Translations under genes and position numbers: made by a program | Part shown: positions 15,346 through 23,430 of the stretch, one piece after another | How the letters are laid out: each line of letters opens with the position of its first letter | How positions within the stretch are numbered: position 1 is the stretch's first letter | The notes under the pieces: model-generated | Seen by the model: only the letters and a program-made list of their open reading frames with translations | What the model was told of the DNA's origin: nothing | Databases searched by the model: none | From: an uncultured Ruminococcus sp. | GTDB taxonomy: Bacteria; Bacillota; Clostridia; Oscillospirales; Acutalibacteraceae | Reading direction: 5' to 3' | DNA: 64,000 bases | Assembly (NCBI GenBank): GCA_902776375.1 | Contig: CACYPV010000006.1 | Span: 64,893-128,892, forward strand

Positions 15346-16593
15346 ATGGTTGATTTAAACTTGGATATGAACGAGGAGATAATATTACAGACCCCTGAAG
15401 TTGTTTGTTATGGTGAAGAAGAGTTACATTTAAAAGAGCTAGTACTGACAAATAAAAATCTAATTTATGTAATTGAAAGAAAAAAAGTATTTAAGAAATA
15501 TATTGAAATACAAAAATATAGTTTTGATTCTTTAGCAAAAAAAGATGGTCATATTGATGCGACAATTGCAAGTTTTAAGGCTTTCGACTCTTGCTTAAAA
15601 CTTCAGTTTAAGTCCGGAAAAGAGTATATTATTTTCAGAACTCCTTCAAAAAAACTAATTACAACTTGGATTGTAGAAATAAACAAAGCAGCTTTAGGAA
15701 TCACTGTAGAGATAGGCGGAGCAAAGAAAAAGAGTTTTGGCAGTTTTCTAGCTAAAGGATTCAAGAAATCGCTTGGTATTGAACAAGATGAAAAAATAAG
15801 AATAGTTGATTCAGAATCAAATGCAACCACTATAACAAAGCAATCTAACAACACAATTAATAACACTCAAAACGCTGAAATCAACAATAAAACAAATAGT
15901 AGTTTAAAAAGTGAAAACCAATTCTGCCATAATTGTGGTTCAAGAATCAGTTCAGGGTTTAAATTCTGTGTAAAGTGCGGAACTCCTACAATTAACGAAG
16001 ATGAAATCGCAGCACCTGCGGAAAACGTAATGAAACCGGCAACAATTACAAATGTATCAGTGGAAAACGCAAAAAAAGATGAGCAAAGTCAGCGTAAAGT
16101 TGAATATGTTGGTAAGGTTTTAAAATGCCCCAATTGTGGTTGTGTTATCGGAACAGAAACGATGCTTTGTCCGGATTGCGGGATGAAGATCAACAGAGAG
16201 GAAGCTTCAGGAAGCATTCAAACATTTTATGATAGGTTGATGGAAATAGAAAGCAATAGGAAACCGAAGAAAAACAGTCTATTTGTACAGGTAGACCCAG
16301 TTGACGAACAAAAACTCGCTTTTATAAGAAGTTATCCTATTCCAAATTCAATCGAAGATATCGTCGAGTTTTTTTCACTTGCAGCTAATAATATCAATGT
16401 TATGATATCAAAGAATAGCTTTTGGAATAAGCTAGATGATCCAAGTATCGAAAAACAAATAAGTGATGCATGGGTAGTAAAAATGCAACAGTTATATAAA
16501 AAGGCTCAGCGAATGTTTCCGCATGATGAAGCATTTTTACAAATTCAAGACATTTATTTTTCCAAGATGAAAGAACTAAACATAAAAGTTTAA
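15346..16593 (+). CDS. PH-like domain and double zinc-ribbon protein
   Basis: 415 residues. The first ~125 look like a PH-type domain (LVLTNKNLIYV, then KSGKEYIIFRTPS and TTWIVEIN, as in the bacterial GRAM/PH group). Next come a low-complexity Asn/Thr/Ser linker and two zinc ribbons, CHNCG with CVKCG and CPNCG with CPDCG, with a helical C-terminal domain of unknown type. Strong ribosome binding site AAGGAG. The gene is clearly richer in A+T than its neighbours, which suggests recent acquisition. It stands before an SPFH protein in the same direction. Such zinc ribbon plus SPFH pairs are found in membrane-stress or secretion-like loci, but no function is established. Confidence 0.72.
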   Translation: MVDLNLDMNEEIILQTPEVVCYGEEELHLKELVLTNKNLIYVIERKKVFKKYIEIQKYSFDSLAKKDGHIDATIASFKAFDSCLKLQFKSGKEYIIFRTPSKKLITTWIVEINKAALGITVEIGGAKKKSFGSFLAKGFKKSLGIEQDEKIRIVDSESNATTITKQSNNTINNTQNAEINNKTNSSLKSENQFCHNCGSRISSGFKFCVKCGTPTINEDEIAAPAENVMKPATITNVSVENAKKDEQSQRKVEYVGKVLKCPNCGCVIGTETMLCPDCGMKINREEASGSIQTFYDRLMEIESNRKPKKNSLFVQVDPVDEQKLAFIRSYPIPNSIEDIVEFFSLAANNINVMISKNSFWNKLDDPSIEKQISDAWVVKMQQLYKKAQRMFPHDEAFLQIQDIYFSKMKELNIKV

Positions 16594-16653
16594 GGCAATA
16601 AAGATGCTAATTGAATATGATTCTAGTTATATGCAAAAGGGGTGTAGTTTTTT

Positions 16654-18021
16654 ATGGCAATATGGAATCCGCGTAAAGCAACCGGCGGGTTTATGGATCA
16701 AATTCGCTGTGATGAACCATCGTATTTAATTTGGAAATGGCACCCATCTGGTGTTAAGCTGGGAGAGGGAAACCGCGAAAATGCTATTCGCTGGGGCTCG
16801 TCATTGCGCGTCAAAGACGGTGAGGTCGCGGTATTTGTATATCATCAAAAGAACGGTACATATCAGGACTTTATTGAGGGTCCGTTTGACCAACAAATAA
16901 AAACCGCTAATCTTCCCGTGCTTGCAAAAATAGTCGGGCTCGCTTACGAGGGCGGCACGCCGTTTCAGGCAGAGGTTTATTTCATCAACATGGCGCGCAT
17001 TGTTCAGGTGCGATTTGCCGTCCCGTTTTTTGATGTGTACGACCCGCGATTTGATGATTTCGGTGTGCCTGTTGCTGTAAGAGGAACGGTAAGTTTTCAT
17101 ATCAAAGATTACCGCGAATTTATCAAGCTGCATAGACTGATAAACTTTAACCTCGACGATTTTCAAAAGCAGATACGGGACGTGATGTGCCGTTATGCAA
17201 AGGATACTGTTGCCAATGCTCCCGCGGCAAATAACATTCCGGTTATCCAGTTGGAAAGCCGTGTCGCTCAAATAAACGATGTTATCGAGTATAATGTTTC
17301 CGAGCGCATGAAAGAGGACTTCGGCGTTGAAATTACGGGCGTTGACATCGGCGCGATAGAGATCGACAAGACCAGCGCCGGTTACAGGCAGCTTATGGCT
17401 GTAACTAAAGAGGTAACCACTGCAACAGTGACCGCACAAAAGGAAGCCACTGTTAAGAATATCCACGACAAGCAGCGTATTGAAGCACACGACTACGAAG
17501 AAACCCTGCGCGTTCGCCGCGAGGAAGGACAATACGCCGCGCACAAGCAAACGCAAACGGCAAACATGGGCGCATTCCAAGTTGAAAAGCAAGCCGAGGT
17601 CGGAGTTGAAGCTGCCAGAGCTTTGGGGCAAATGGGCGAGAACGGCGCCGGCTCTGTTAACATGGGCAACGGCGGAGGAATGGGCTTTAATCCCGCCGCA
17701 ATGATGGCGAGCATGGCATTGGGTGGTGTTGTCGGTAATAAAATGGCTGAAACCATGAATGGAGCTATGTCGGGTGTGAATCCCTACGCACAGCCTGCCG
17801 CCGTGCCGCCGCCTATTCCGACAATTTCCTACTATGTCGCAATTAACGGACAGGCGCAAGGCGCGTTCCCGTTAGAGGTGTTAAGCCAAATGAAGCAAAA
17901 CGGACAGCTCACAAAAGATACTCTTGTCTGGAAACAAGGAATGGCAAACTGGGAAAATGCCGGTAACGTTGAAGATTTGCGTTCGCTCTTCGTAGAAATG
18001 CCGCCGATACCTAATAGTTGA
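16654..18021 (+). CDS. SPFH-domain protein with C-terminal GYF_2 domain
   Basis: 455 residues. An SPFH/band-7-type domain of the YdjI (virion core-like) group covers about 20-250, with the opening segment DEPSYLIWKWHP. A helical region with charged repeats follows (~250-320), then a Gly/Met/Ala-rich linker, and a GYF_2 domain at about 395-450 (YYVAINGQAQGAF, LVWKQGMANWENA). YdjI-type proteins form oligomers at membranes and work with PspA-like proteins; GYF_2 domains mediate protein contacts. No transmembrane segment is seen. It follows the PH/zinc-ribbon gene by 60 bp and probably acts with it. Confidence 0.85.
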   Translation: MAIWNPRKATGGFMDQIRCDEPSYLIWKWHPSGVKLGEGNRENAIRWGSSLRVKDGEVAVFVYHQKNGTYQDFIEGPFDQQIKTANLPVLAKIVGLAYEGGTPFQAEVYFINMARIVQVRFAVPFFDVYDPRFDDFGVPVAVRGTVSFHIKDYREFIKLHRLINFNLDDFQKQIRDVMCRYAKDTVANAPAANNIPVIQLESRVAQINDVIEYNVSERMKEDFGVEITGVDIGAIEIDKTSAGYRQLMAVTKEVTTATVTAQKEATVKNIHDKQRIEAHDYEETLRVRREEGQYAAHKQTQTANMGAFQVEKQAEVGVEAARALGQMGENGAGSVNMGNGGGMGFNPAAMMASMALGGVVGNKMAETMNGAMSGVNPYAQPAAVPPPIPTISYYVAINGQAQGAFPLEVLSQMKQNGQLTKDTLVWKQGMANWENAGNVEDLRSLFVEMPPIPNS

Positions 18022-18041
18022 TTAACAGATACAGATATAGC

Positions 18042-18085
18042 AAAAAGCCGCAGGCTGAGCGTAATGCTTGACCTGCGGTATTTTT
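18042..18085. terminator. Bidirectional terminator between convergent genes
   Basis: Stem CCGCAGG..AGC/GCT..CCTGCGG at 18048-18078 flanked by AAAAA on the left and TTTTT on the right, between the SPFH gene and the convergent zinc-ribbon gene. Its stem core CCGCAGGC is shared with the terminator at 14811. Confidence 0.82.
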
Positions 18086-18665
18086 ACTTCTTGGGTTTTC
18101 TTTTCTTCGGAGGGGGAGGAATTATTGCTTTTTTGCTCGCGGCTGATCTCGCTTCCTGCCAATAGGGGTCGAACAATTCTTCCAGTTTTTCCCAATATGG
18201 CGGGTAACGATTGCTGCCGTAGTAGCTCTCGACCCGATCGCCGGTAAAAGCGAGCTTTAGCTCCCACTGCATGCCGTCCAAGATTTTGGGCTCTACAAAG
18301 CTCTTTTTCCACTCATGCAGGTACAACTCGCCATACAGCCGGTCGAGCAGCTTTTTCCACTCGGCGTTCTCCATTGGGCGCCGTATATCCGGGTCAGGAG
18401 AAAGCCGGCTCCAAGCGCTCAATTCGATACCGGCGTTATCCTTTTTGATCAGGATTCTATTTCTGCCTCCCCTAAACACGCTGACCCGGAATTCCAGATA
18501 AACAGCGATATCTCTGTAGTCCTCTCCGGTTTCGCGGCAAACAGGGGGCGTCCCGAAGTTGCTGTTGCAGTTTCGGCAACGGTATTTTGCTCCGTTATTC
18601 GCTTCCCGGTTGAACGGCAAATAACGCATAAGTGATTTTCTGCCGCACTTAGGGCATCTTTTCAT
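18084..18665 (-). CDS. Zinc-ribbon protein of unknown function
   Basis: 193 residues. N-terminal zinc ribbon (CPKCG at residue 4 and CRNCN near 31), then a region with no family I recognise: EFRVSVFRGGRNR strand, several Trp, and a basic C-terminal tail PPPPKKRKPKK. The tail is almost the same as that of the next gene upstream. It is the last gene of a minus-strand set starting with the epimerase and lies 29 bp after the TfoX-like gene. Nucleic-acid contact is possible because of the ribbon and the basic tail, but this is only inference. Confidence 0.6.
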   Translation of the reverse strand: MKRCPKCGRKSLMRYLPFNREANNGAKYRCRNCNSNFGTPPVCRETGEDYRDIAVYLEFRVSVFRGGRNRILIKKDNAGIELSAWSRLSPDPDIRRPMENAEWKKLLDRLYGELYLHEWKKSFVEPKILDGMQWELKLAFTGDRVESYYGSNRYPPYWEKLEELFDPYWQEARSAASKKAIIPPPPKKRKPKK

Positions 18666-18694
18666 TCCGCAAACCTCATTTCCTCAAAAGCTCT

Positions 18695-19018
18695 TTACTT
18701 CTTTGGCTTTCTTTTCTTTGGTGCGGGAAGCTCGCCGACCATCGCGTTGAGCAGCTTTTCCATGAGCTCTCTGTCCTCGATGTCCTCTACCATAAGCATC
18801 TCTTTGCCGCCCTCATATGGCAGCTCGTAGGGCGCTTCGGGCATAAGCTCCGCCGCCGACTTGACGGGCTTTACAAGGAAGCGGTTGTCGTATATCCCGC
18901 CGAACACCTTGCCCTGATAATACAGAACATACTCCCCCATCATCGCGCGGTACGAGATATCCTCAAGCCCGCTGAGCTGTTCAAGCACGTAGTCCAAATA
19001 ATCCTTTGTTGAAGCCAT
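18695..19018 (-). CDS. TfoX N-terminal domain protein
   Basis: 107 residues, single TfoX_N domain: the usual opening with LEQLSGLEDI, then RAMMGEYVLYYQGKVFGGI and the FLVKPV strand. In gamma-proteobacteria the domain belongs to the competence regulator Sxy/TfoX; stand-alone copies in Firmicutes have no known job. Start at 19018 is chosen because AAGGAGG lies 6 bp upstream, whereas it abuts the ATG at 19024. The C-terminus is the basic tail PKKRKPKK, shared with the neighbouring zinc-ribbon protein. Confidence 0.85.
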   Translation of the reverse strand: MASTKDYLDYVLEQLSGLEDISYRAMMGEYVLYYQGKVFGGIYDNRFLVKPVKSAAELMPEAPYELPYEGGKEMLMVEDIEDRELMEKLLNAMVGELPAPKKRKPKK

Positions 19019-19030
19019 TGCCATCCTCCT

Positions 19031-19546
19031 TTATTCACAATGAAATGCAGCCGACCTTTGGATCTCCATTTCGATAACATTCCAAGGTTCGTCTTTTACC
19101 ACGCCAACGTCAACAAAACCGACCTTTTGATAGCACTTGTGCGCGGGCGTGTTGTTTTCAAAAACACCTATCGTCACCTTCTCGGCGCCGAGTATCTCAA
19201 AGGCGTATTTAAGACCTAAACGGAGCATTTCGGTGCCGCGGCCTTTACCTCTTACAGAGCTGTCAACGATTACCCAGCCGAACCGTATCACCTTATGATC
19301 TCCGTTGATATACCTCATAATAAAATGACCGACAACTCCGTTGTCATCAAAAGCAGTCCAGGGGTAGAAATTGTCCGGCTCTGCGCAGTCGCCGTTATCC
19401 AAGCGATACTTTCTATCAATGATCTCGGCGTTGATGGGATAATCGCCGAAGCGTTCTCCGCCCCAAATCGTAAACACATTTTTATCTTGTACCCATTTTG
19501 CGATGATTTCCGCGTCGCAGCTTTTGTATGGTCTGAGTTTTAGCAT
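19031..19546 (-). CDS. GNAT-family N-acetyltransferase (RimJ/RimL type)
   Basis: 171 residues. Acetyl-CoA-binding core VDSSVRGKGRGTEM (RGxGxG/A loop), later VFENNTPAHKCYQKVGF typical of the RimL-like group. Likely acetylates a small molecule or protein N-terminus in the cytoplasm. Its start overlaps the end of the Nudix gene by 7 bp, so both are translated together. Substrate unknown. Confidence 0.85.
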   Translation of the reverse strand: MLKLRPYKSCDAEIIAKWVQDKNVFTIWGGERFGDYPINAEIIDRKYRLDNGDCAEPDNFYPWTAFDDNGVVGHFIMRYINGDHKVIRFGWVIVDSSVRGKGRGTEMLRLGLKYAFEILGAEKVTIGVFENNTPAHKCYQKVGFVDVGVVKDEPWNVIEMEIQRSAAFHCE

Positions 19547-19959
19547 ACTCTCATCAATTCCTTCATATACGAAACTAAGTCGTTATCATTCATTTCTAAT
19601 ATTTCTTCTTTAGTCACCCATTTGTACGCATCGTGTTCTTCTAAATCAAGCTCTATTGTTTCATCTGTGCCTGATAAACTGCACAAATAGATTAAAGTAG
19701 TAAACACCTGATTCTTCTTTGTATCCATATTAGATTTTTCGTAGAGTATCCTCTCAACTGTAACATCCAGATTAGTTTCCTCTTTCGTTTCACGCACGGC
19801 AGTTGAGGATGGAAACTCTAACTTTTCAACTGTGCCGCCGGGAATATCCCACTTGCCGCCCTCATAGTTTTCTTTTCCTTGCTCTGTCAGCGTTCTTTTG
19901 AGAATTAGCAACTCATCCATCGAGTTCTTTATTAGTGCGTGTGCGATCAGATTACTCAT
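19540..19959 (-). CDS. Nudix hydrolase
   Basis: 139 residues with a full Nudix box: GTVEKLE, seven residues, then RETKEETNLDV (GX5EX7REUXEEXGU with Asn for Gly). Preceded by KWDIPGG. Nudix enzymes cleave nucleoside diphosphates linked to another group. Part of the minus-strand set of small genes; overlaps the next gene by 7 bp. The gene is AT-richer than the ribosomal and glycogen genes, which fits acquisition of the set as a block. Substrate unknown. Confidence 0.88.
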   Translation of the reverse strand: MSNLIAHALIKNSMDELLILKRTLTEQGKENYEGGKWDIPGGTVEKLEFPSSTAVRETKEETNLDVTVERILYEKSNMDTKKNQVFTTLIYLCSLSGTDETIELDLEEHDAYKWVTKEEILEMNDNDLVSYMKELMRVC

Positions 19960-19991
19960 ATCGTTTATTCCTCACTTGTGTCGGTGTTTTT

Positions 19992-20390
19992 TTATATCCA
20001 CTGAATAAACGCAGTTTTATCCGTGCAATTATATCCCGCTCTTTTATAGAAATTAAGCGTGCTCTCGCTTTTCGAGCCTGTGAGCAGCATCATTTTATAG
20101 CAATCAGCTTTTACTGCCAAATCTTTTGCATAATTCAAACAGGCGGTTGCATAACCCTTTCCTCTGTAATCGGCGTGTGTAACAACATTTTCTATAAAAG
20201 CATACGGACGGATATTTCTTGTCAGATTAGGGATAATCACACATACGCAAGAAGATATGATTTTACCGTCAAACTCACAGACAATAATATGATGATTAAC
20301 ATCATTACATATAACACCAAGCTCATGCAGGTGGGTATATAATTCAAGCAATTTGCCTAACTCATTTTCTTTGATTTCTCTAATTGTCAT
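19992..20390 (-). CDS. GNAT-family N-acetyltransferase
   Basis: 132 residues, short GNAT: VTHADYRGKGYATAC is the acetyl-CoA loop, and SESTLNFYKRAGY the C-terminal motif. Its start overlaps the epimerase stop by 4 bp (ATGA), so it is coupled to it. Together with the epimerase it could modify a sugar or small metabolite, but no partner pathway is in sight. Confidence 0.85.
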   Translation of the reverse strand: MTIREIKENELGKLLELYTHLHELGVICNDVNHHIIVCEFDGKIISSCVCVIIPNLTRNIRPYAFIENVVTHADYRGKGYATACLNYAKDLAVKADCYKMMLLTGSKSESTLNFYKRAGYNCTDKTAFIQWI

Positions 20391-21295
20391 TTTTTCACCA
20401 AATTGTTATCAATATATTCCATATACGGCTTGCGGTTGTAAATGCTGTCTGGGTTGTTTTTGTACCACTCAAATTCTTCTTTCAAACCCTGTTCCAATGA
20501 AATAGTATTGGACATAAGCTCGTTTTGTTTACTTACGTCAAGTACATATTCATAATCATAGAAGCAGAAGTAATCTCTTTGCGGAACATCTTTACTTACG
20601 CGGACAACCTCGGCAGTTTTGCCGACAGCCTTATAGCACAACTCGACCCATTCTTTTACAGTTACAATATCCTTATTACCGACATTGAAAATGTGATTTT
20701 CGGGGCGCTTATTTATCAGGATTTCTACAAAACGGCAGAGGTCGGATACGTTGAAGAATTGCAGCTTCATATCTCCGTTTTGCGGGATATAAAACGGTCT
20801 GTCCTGCATAGCGCAGTCAAACGGAAACGCTTCACGGTATAGGTTTTCATATACGCCGTAGAAATACGGAGGACGGAGAATATAGGCGTTCGGAACGTTC
20901 TCCTGCAAGTACCGCTCCGCTTTCAGCTTGTTCGTTCCGTAATCCCCCCAAACAGAGTTATATCCGCAGGACTGTTCCTCTGTAAACGGTTGAGGATTCG
21001 TTTCGGGATAGACGGCGCTGGAGCTGATGAAAATGTAATCACCAAATGTAACGCCTGATTCAAGCAGCGTTTTGATATGTTCTTCCGTGTAGGCGGTTAT
21101 GTCGAGAATAAGGTCAAAGCGCTTGCCGTTGAGCCTGTCGCCAAACGCAGTTCTGTCGCAGTTGATATGCGTTACACCGTCGACCTGCGATCTGCTGCCG
21201 CGGTTGATAACGGTCACAGCATTGCCTTTTGAAACAAAATATTCCGCTGCAAATCTGCTGACAAATGTAGTTCCGCCTGTGATAAGTATTTTCAT
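20387..21295 (-). CDS. NAD-dependent epimerase/dehydratase (extended SDR)
   Basis: 302 residues. N-terminal Rossmann motif ITGGTTFVSR (a variant of GGxGxxG), catalytic Ser in ISSSAVYP and the YGTNK pair (YxxxK). Members use bound NAD(P) to epimerise or dehydrate nucleotide sugars or related substrates. First gene of the minus-strand set, with its own promoter at 21338-21366 and a ribosome binding site AAAGGAG. The C-terminal half is of the CSP41/isoflavone-reductase-like group rather than GalE. Substrate unknown. Confidence 0.87.
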   Translation of the reverse strand: MKILITGGTTFVSRFAAEYFVSKGNAVTVINRGSRSQVDGVTHINCDRTAFGDRLNGKRFDLILDITAYTEEHIKTLLESGVTFGDYIFISSSAVYPETNPQPFTEEQSCGYNSVWGDYGTNKLKAERYLQENVPNAYILRPPYFYGVYENLYREAFPFDCAMQDRPFYIPQNGDMKLQFFNVSDLCRFVEILINKRPENHIFNVGNKDIVTVKEWVELCYKAVGKTAEVVRVSKDVPQRDYFCFYDYEYVLDVSKQNELMSNTISLEQGLKEEFEWYKNNPDSIYNRKPYMEYIDNNLVKK

Positions 21296-21337
21296 TAGCT
21301 GCTCCTTTCAATACAAAACCGTTTTCCTTTCAAAATA

Positions 21338-21366
21338 ATTCTACCACGAAACCGGTCATATGGCAA
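21338..21366 (-). promoter_or_regulatory. Promoter of the epimerase-GNAT-Nudix set
   Basis: Reading the minus strand: TTGCCA (21361-21366), 17 bp spacer, TAGAAT (21338-21343), about 43 bp before the epimerase start. Confidence 0.6.
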
Positions 21367-21387
21367 TAGAATCACTGTATTGCAGTT

Positions 21388-21425
21388 AAAAAGAAACAGA
21401 CCTCTCGATTTCTCGAAAGGTCTGG
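21388..21425 (-). terminator. Second copy of the rpsI terminator
   Basis: A 38 bp sequence nearly identical to 21545-21582. On the minus strand it forms stem CAGACCT..TCGA/TCGA.AGGTCTG followed by T-rich sequence. It lies downstream of a short remnant of an rpsI 3' end. Confidence 0.75.
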
Positions 21426-21439
21426 AGAATAACCAATGT

Positions 21440-21466
21440 AAATGATTATCTCTTTGAGAACTGTCG
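21440..21466 (-). pseudogene. Remnant of an rpsI 3' end
   Basis: On the minus strand this stretch encodes PRQFSKR and a stop, the characteristic end of ribosomal protein S9, followed by a spacer and terminator almost the same as those after the intact rpsI about 155 bp away. No more of the gene is present upstream. It looks like a partial duplication of the 3' end. Confidence 0.55.
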
Positions 21467-21476
21467 GGGCGTTAAG

Positions 21477-21500
21477 AAAACAGTCCGGCGGACTGTTTTT
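21477..21500. terminator. Palindromic hairpin between the two terminator copies
   Basis: AAAACAGTCCGCCGGACTGTTTT-like perfect palindrome with A and T tracts on both sides, so it can work in both directions. It sits inside the duplicated segment. Confidence 0.6.
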
Positions 21501-21544
21501 AGCCACGACAGCAGGAGCTATGCTCCGAGGACGCCTCTGTGGTC

Positions 21545-21582
21545 AAAAAGAAACAGACCTCTCGATTTCTCGAAAGGTCTGG
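21545..21582 (-). terminator. rpsI intrinsic terminator
   Basis: Stem-loop followed by T-rich sequence on the minus strand, 20 bp after the rpsI stop. It is near-identical to the copy at 21388-21425. Confidence 0.85.
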
Positions 21583-21602
21583 GAAATAACAAAAGCAAAT
21601 AA

Positions 21603-22004
21603 TTATCTTTTGCTGAACTGAGGCGCACGACGGGCTCCTTTGAGACCGTATTTCTTACGCTCTTTCATTCTCGGGTCACGAGTGAGGAAGCCTGCTTTCT
21701 TGAGCTTGCCTCTGAGGTTTTCGCTGTCGTACTGGAGCAGCGCTCTGGAGATACCGTGACGGATAGCGCCCGCCTGACCGGTAACGCCGCCGCCCGCAAC
21801 GCGGCATACTACGTCGAACTTCTCGTCGGTCTCGGTGAGAGCGAGGGGCTGACGAACGATGAGCTTGAGAGTTTCAAGGCCGAAATAATCGTCGATGTCG
21901 CGGTCGTTGATTGTGATCTTGCCGGTGCCCTGATAAAGTCTTACGCGGGCAACGGAGCTTTTTCTTCTACCTGTGCCGTAGAAATAAGGTGTCTTATCGT
22001 ACAT
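21603..22004 (-). CDS. rpsI: 30S ribosomal protein S9
   Basis: 133 residues, normal length. Typical start with [13 protein letters not shown], the middle [19 protein letters not shown], and the conserved C-terminus [10 protein letters not shown] which reaches the ribosomal P site. Cotranscribed with rplM 17 bp upstream, the usual order in bacteria. Ends at a strong terminator that has been duplicated downstream together with the last codons. Confidence 0.98.
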   Translation of the reverse strand: MYDKTPYFYGTGRRKSSVARVRLYQGTGKITINDRDIDDYFGLETLKLIVRQPLALTETDEKFDVVCRVAGGGVTGQAGAIRHGISRALLQYDSENLRGKLKKAGFLTRDPRMKERKKYGLKGARRAPQFSKR

Positions 22005-22021
22005 ACTGTTCTGCCTCCTTC

Positions 22022-22450
22022 TTAAGCTTCAAACGCTTCGGGCTTCTGAGCCTGATGGTTGTGTTCCGCGCCCTCGAACAGACGGAGTCTGAGAAGAGCG
22101 TTTCTGCCGAGCGTGTTCTTGGGAAGCATACCCTTAACGGCGAGCTCCATAGCCTTGGTGGGCTTGGTAGCCATGAGGGTATCGTAACGGGTTTCTTTAA
22201 GATGGCCGATATAGCCGGTGTGGCGCTGCCACTTCTTCTGAGTGAGCTTGTTGCCAGTGAGAACAGCGTCCTTGCAGTTTACGATGATAACGTGGTCGCC
22301 GCAGTCTACGTTGGGAGTAAAGGTGGGCTTATGCTTGCCTCTGAGCAGCACAGCAGCCTGTACGGCAACTCTTCCGAGGGGCTTGCCGGCAGCGTCGATG
22401 ACGTACCACTTGCGCTCAACCTCGGCGGGTTTTGCTAAAAATGTTGACAT
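22022..22450 (-). CDS. rplM: 50S ribosomal protein L13
   Basis: 142 residues. L13 signatures: [34 protein letters not shown] and the [10 protein letters not shown] stretch. First gene of the rplM-rpsI operon. The ATG at 22450 is preferred: AGGAGG stands 7 bp before it but only 1 bp before the ATG at 22456. A strong sigma-A promoter lies 33 bp upstream. Confidence 0.98.
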   Translation of the reverse strand: MSTFLAKPAEVERKWYVIDAAGKPLGRVAVQAAVLLRGKHKPTFTPNVDCGDHVIIVNCKDAVLTGNKLTQKKWQRHTGYIGHLKETRYDTLMATKPTKAMELAVKGMLPKNTLGRNALLRLRLFEGAEHNHQAQKPEAFEA

Positions 22451-22482
22451 TTTCATTCCTCCTGTTTTTTTCGTGCTTTATG

Positions 22483-22511
22483 ATTATAGTATAGTTTTTG
22501 GGGAAAGTCAA
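22483..22511 (-). promoter_or_regulatory. rplM-rpsI promoter
   Basis: On the minus strand TTGACT (22506-22511), 17 bp, TATAAT (22483-22488); near-consensus as expected for ribosomal protein genes. Confidence 0.85.
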
Positions 22512-22727
22512 CACTTTTTTGAAAATATTTAATTTAGCTCGGTGAAATCTCGCGTATTCGTTCATTTGCTCCTATATACTCGCGTATACTCGCATACTAT
22601 TTTTAAAAATCCGAAGTAAAAACACGCGGTTTTTCAGAAACTTTCACAATTACTTCACACTGTTTATATATTCCTTTCAAACAAGGGGGGTAGTATATAG
22701 TCACAGCAAACGAAGGAGGTGAAACCG

Positions 22728-23144
22728 ATGAACAGAAATCAACCGTCGGTAGTTGCCTGTGTAACAAGCCAATATGAATGTGACCGAATAATTGAAACGG
22801 CTGAACAGCTCGCCGCGGAATATGATTGCGAGCTGCATGTGCTGAGTGTGCTAATGCCTACCGAAAACTACGCGCTCATCAGCGATCAGCTTGAATATCT
22901 GAACCGCGTATCGAAACGCGCGGGAGCGGATATGACTATAATTTTCAGCAGCGACGCTCCAAAGGCGGCTGTTAAATTTGCAAGGGAGAACGAAGCTTTG
23001 CAAATAGTGGCAGGCATCCACGACGGCGGAAAAGAGAGCTTTTTGGTTCAGTTCAACAAGCTTGCTCCCATGATTTCGATCACTATGGTAGACAAAAACC
23101 GCAATGTCTACACCATGGACGTGTGCGAAAGACGACACGTTTGA
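22728..23144 (+). CDS. Universal-stress-protein-like (KdpD-type Usp) domain protein
   Basis: 138 residues, a single Usp-like alpha/beta domain as found inside KdpD: VVACVTSQYECDRIIETA at the start, ELHVLSV, then ADMTIIFSS and an ALQIVAGI strand. The usual ATP-binding GxxG...GS signature is not clear, so it may sense something other than ATP. ATG at 22728 is chosen over GTG at 22719 because the latter lies inside the GGAGGTG ribosome binding site. Single-gene transcript by position; the 180 bp before it holds short TACTCGCG-like repeats but no sure promoter. Confidence 0.72.
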   Translation: MNRNQPSVVACVTSQYECDRIIETAEQLAAEYDCELHVLSVLMPTENYALISDQLEYLNRVSKRAGADMTIIFSSDAPKAAVKFARENEALQIVAGIHDGGKESFLVQFNKLAPMISITMVDKNRNVYTMDVCERRHV

Positions 23145-23262
23145 ATTTAGAAGGTATATTTAAGATAGATATGCAAAACGCCGGAAATCGGAAACCGGCA
23201 AATAATACTACAAACAATTTTTCAAATTTCCATCTCCTTTCTTTATAATAAATAATCTCTCT

Positions 23263-23291
23263 TCCGAGGGCGTCCCGTTTTGGGGCGCTCT
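23263..23291 (+). terminator. Possible terminator hairpin
   Basis: GAGGGCGTCCC/GGGGCGCTC stem with a short TTTT loop, 118 bp after the Usp-like gene. The T-tract is weak, so the assignment is tentative. Confidence 0.4.
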
Positions 23292-23362
23292 TATCCTTTG
23301 GCTATACTTTTCGCTCGCGAAAAAAACCTGTACTTTTGGGTGTAGAAAATTTATTTAAAATA

Positions 23363-23391
23363 TTGTTTTTGCGGGAAGTTTGTTGTATAAT
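23363..23391 (+). promoter_or_regulatory. Promoter of the DHHW-protein gene
   Basis: TTGTTT (23363-23368), 17 bp spacer, TATAAT (23386-23391), 40 bp before the start codon. Confidence 0.68.
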
Positions 23392-23430
23392 GATTATATA
23401 TATACAAAAAACACGAAAAGGTGATTGCTA

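Noticed and set aside
22719..22727. GTG start for the Usp-like gene
   Set aside because: The GTG is part of the ribosome binding site GGAGGTG; ATG at 22728 has proper spacing.
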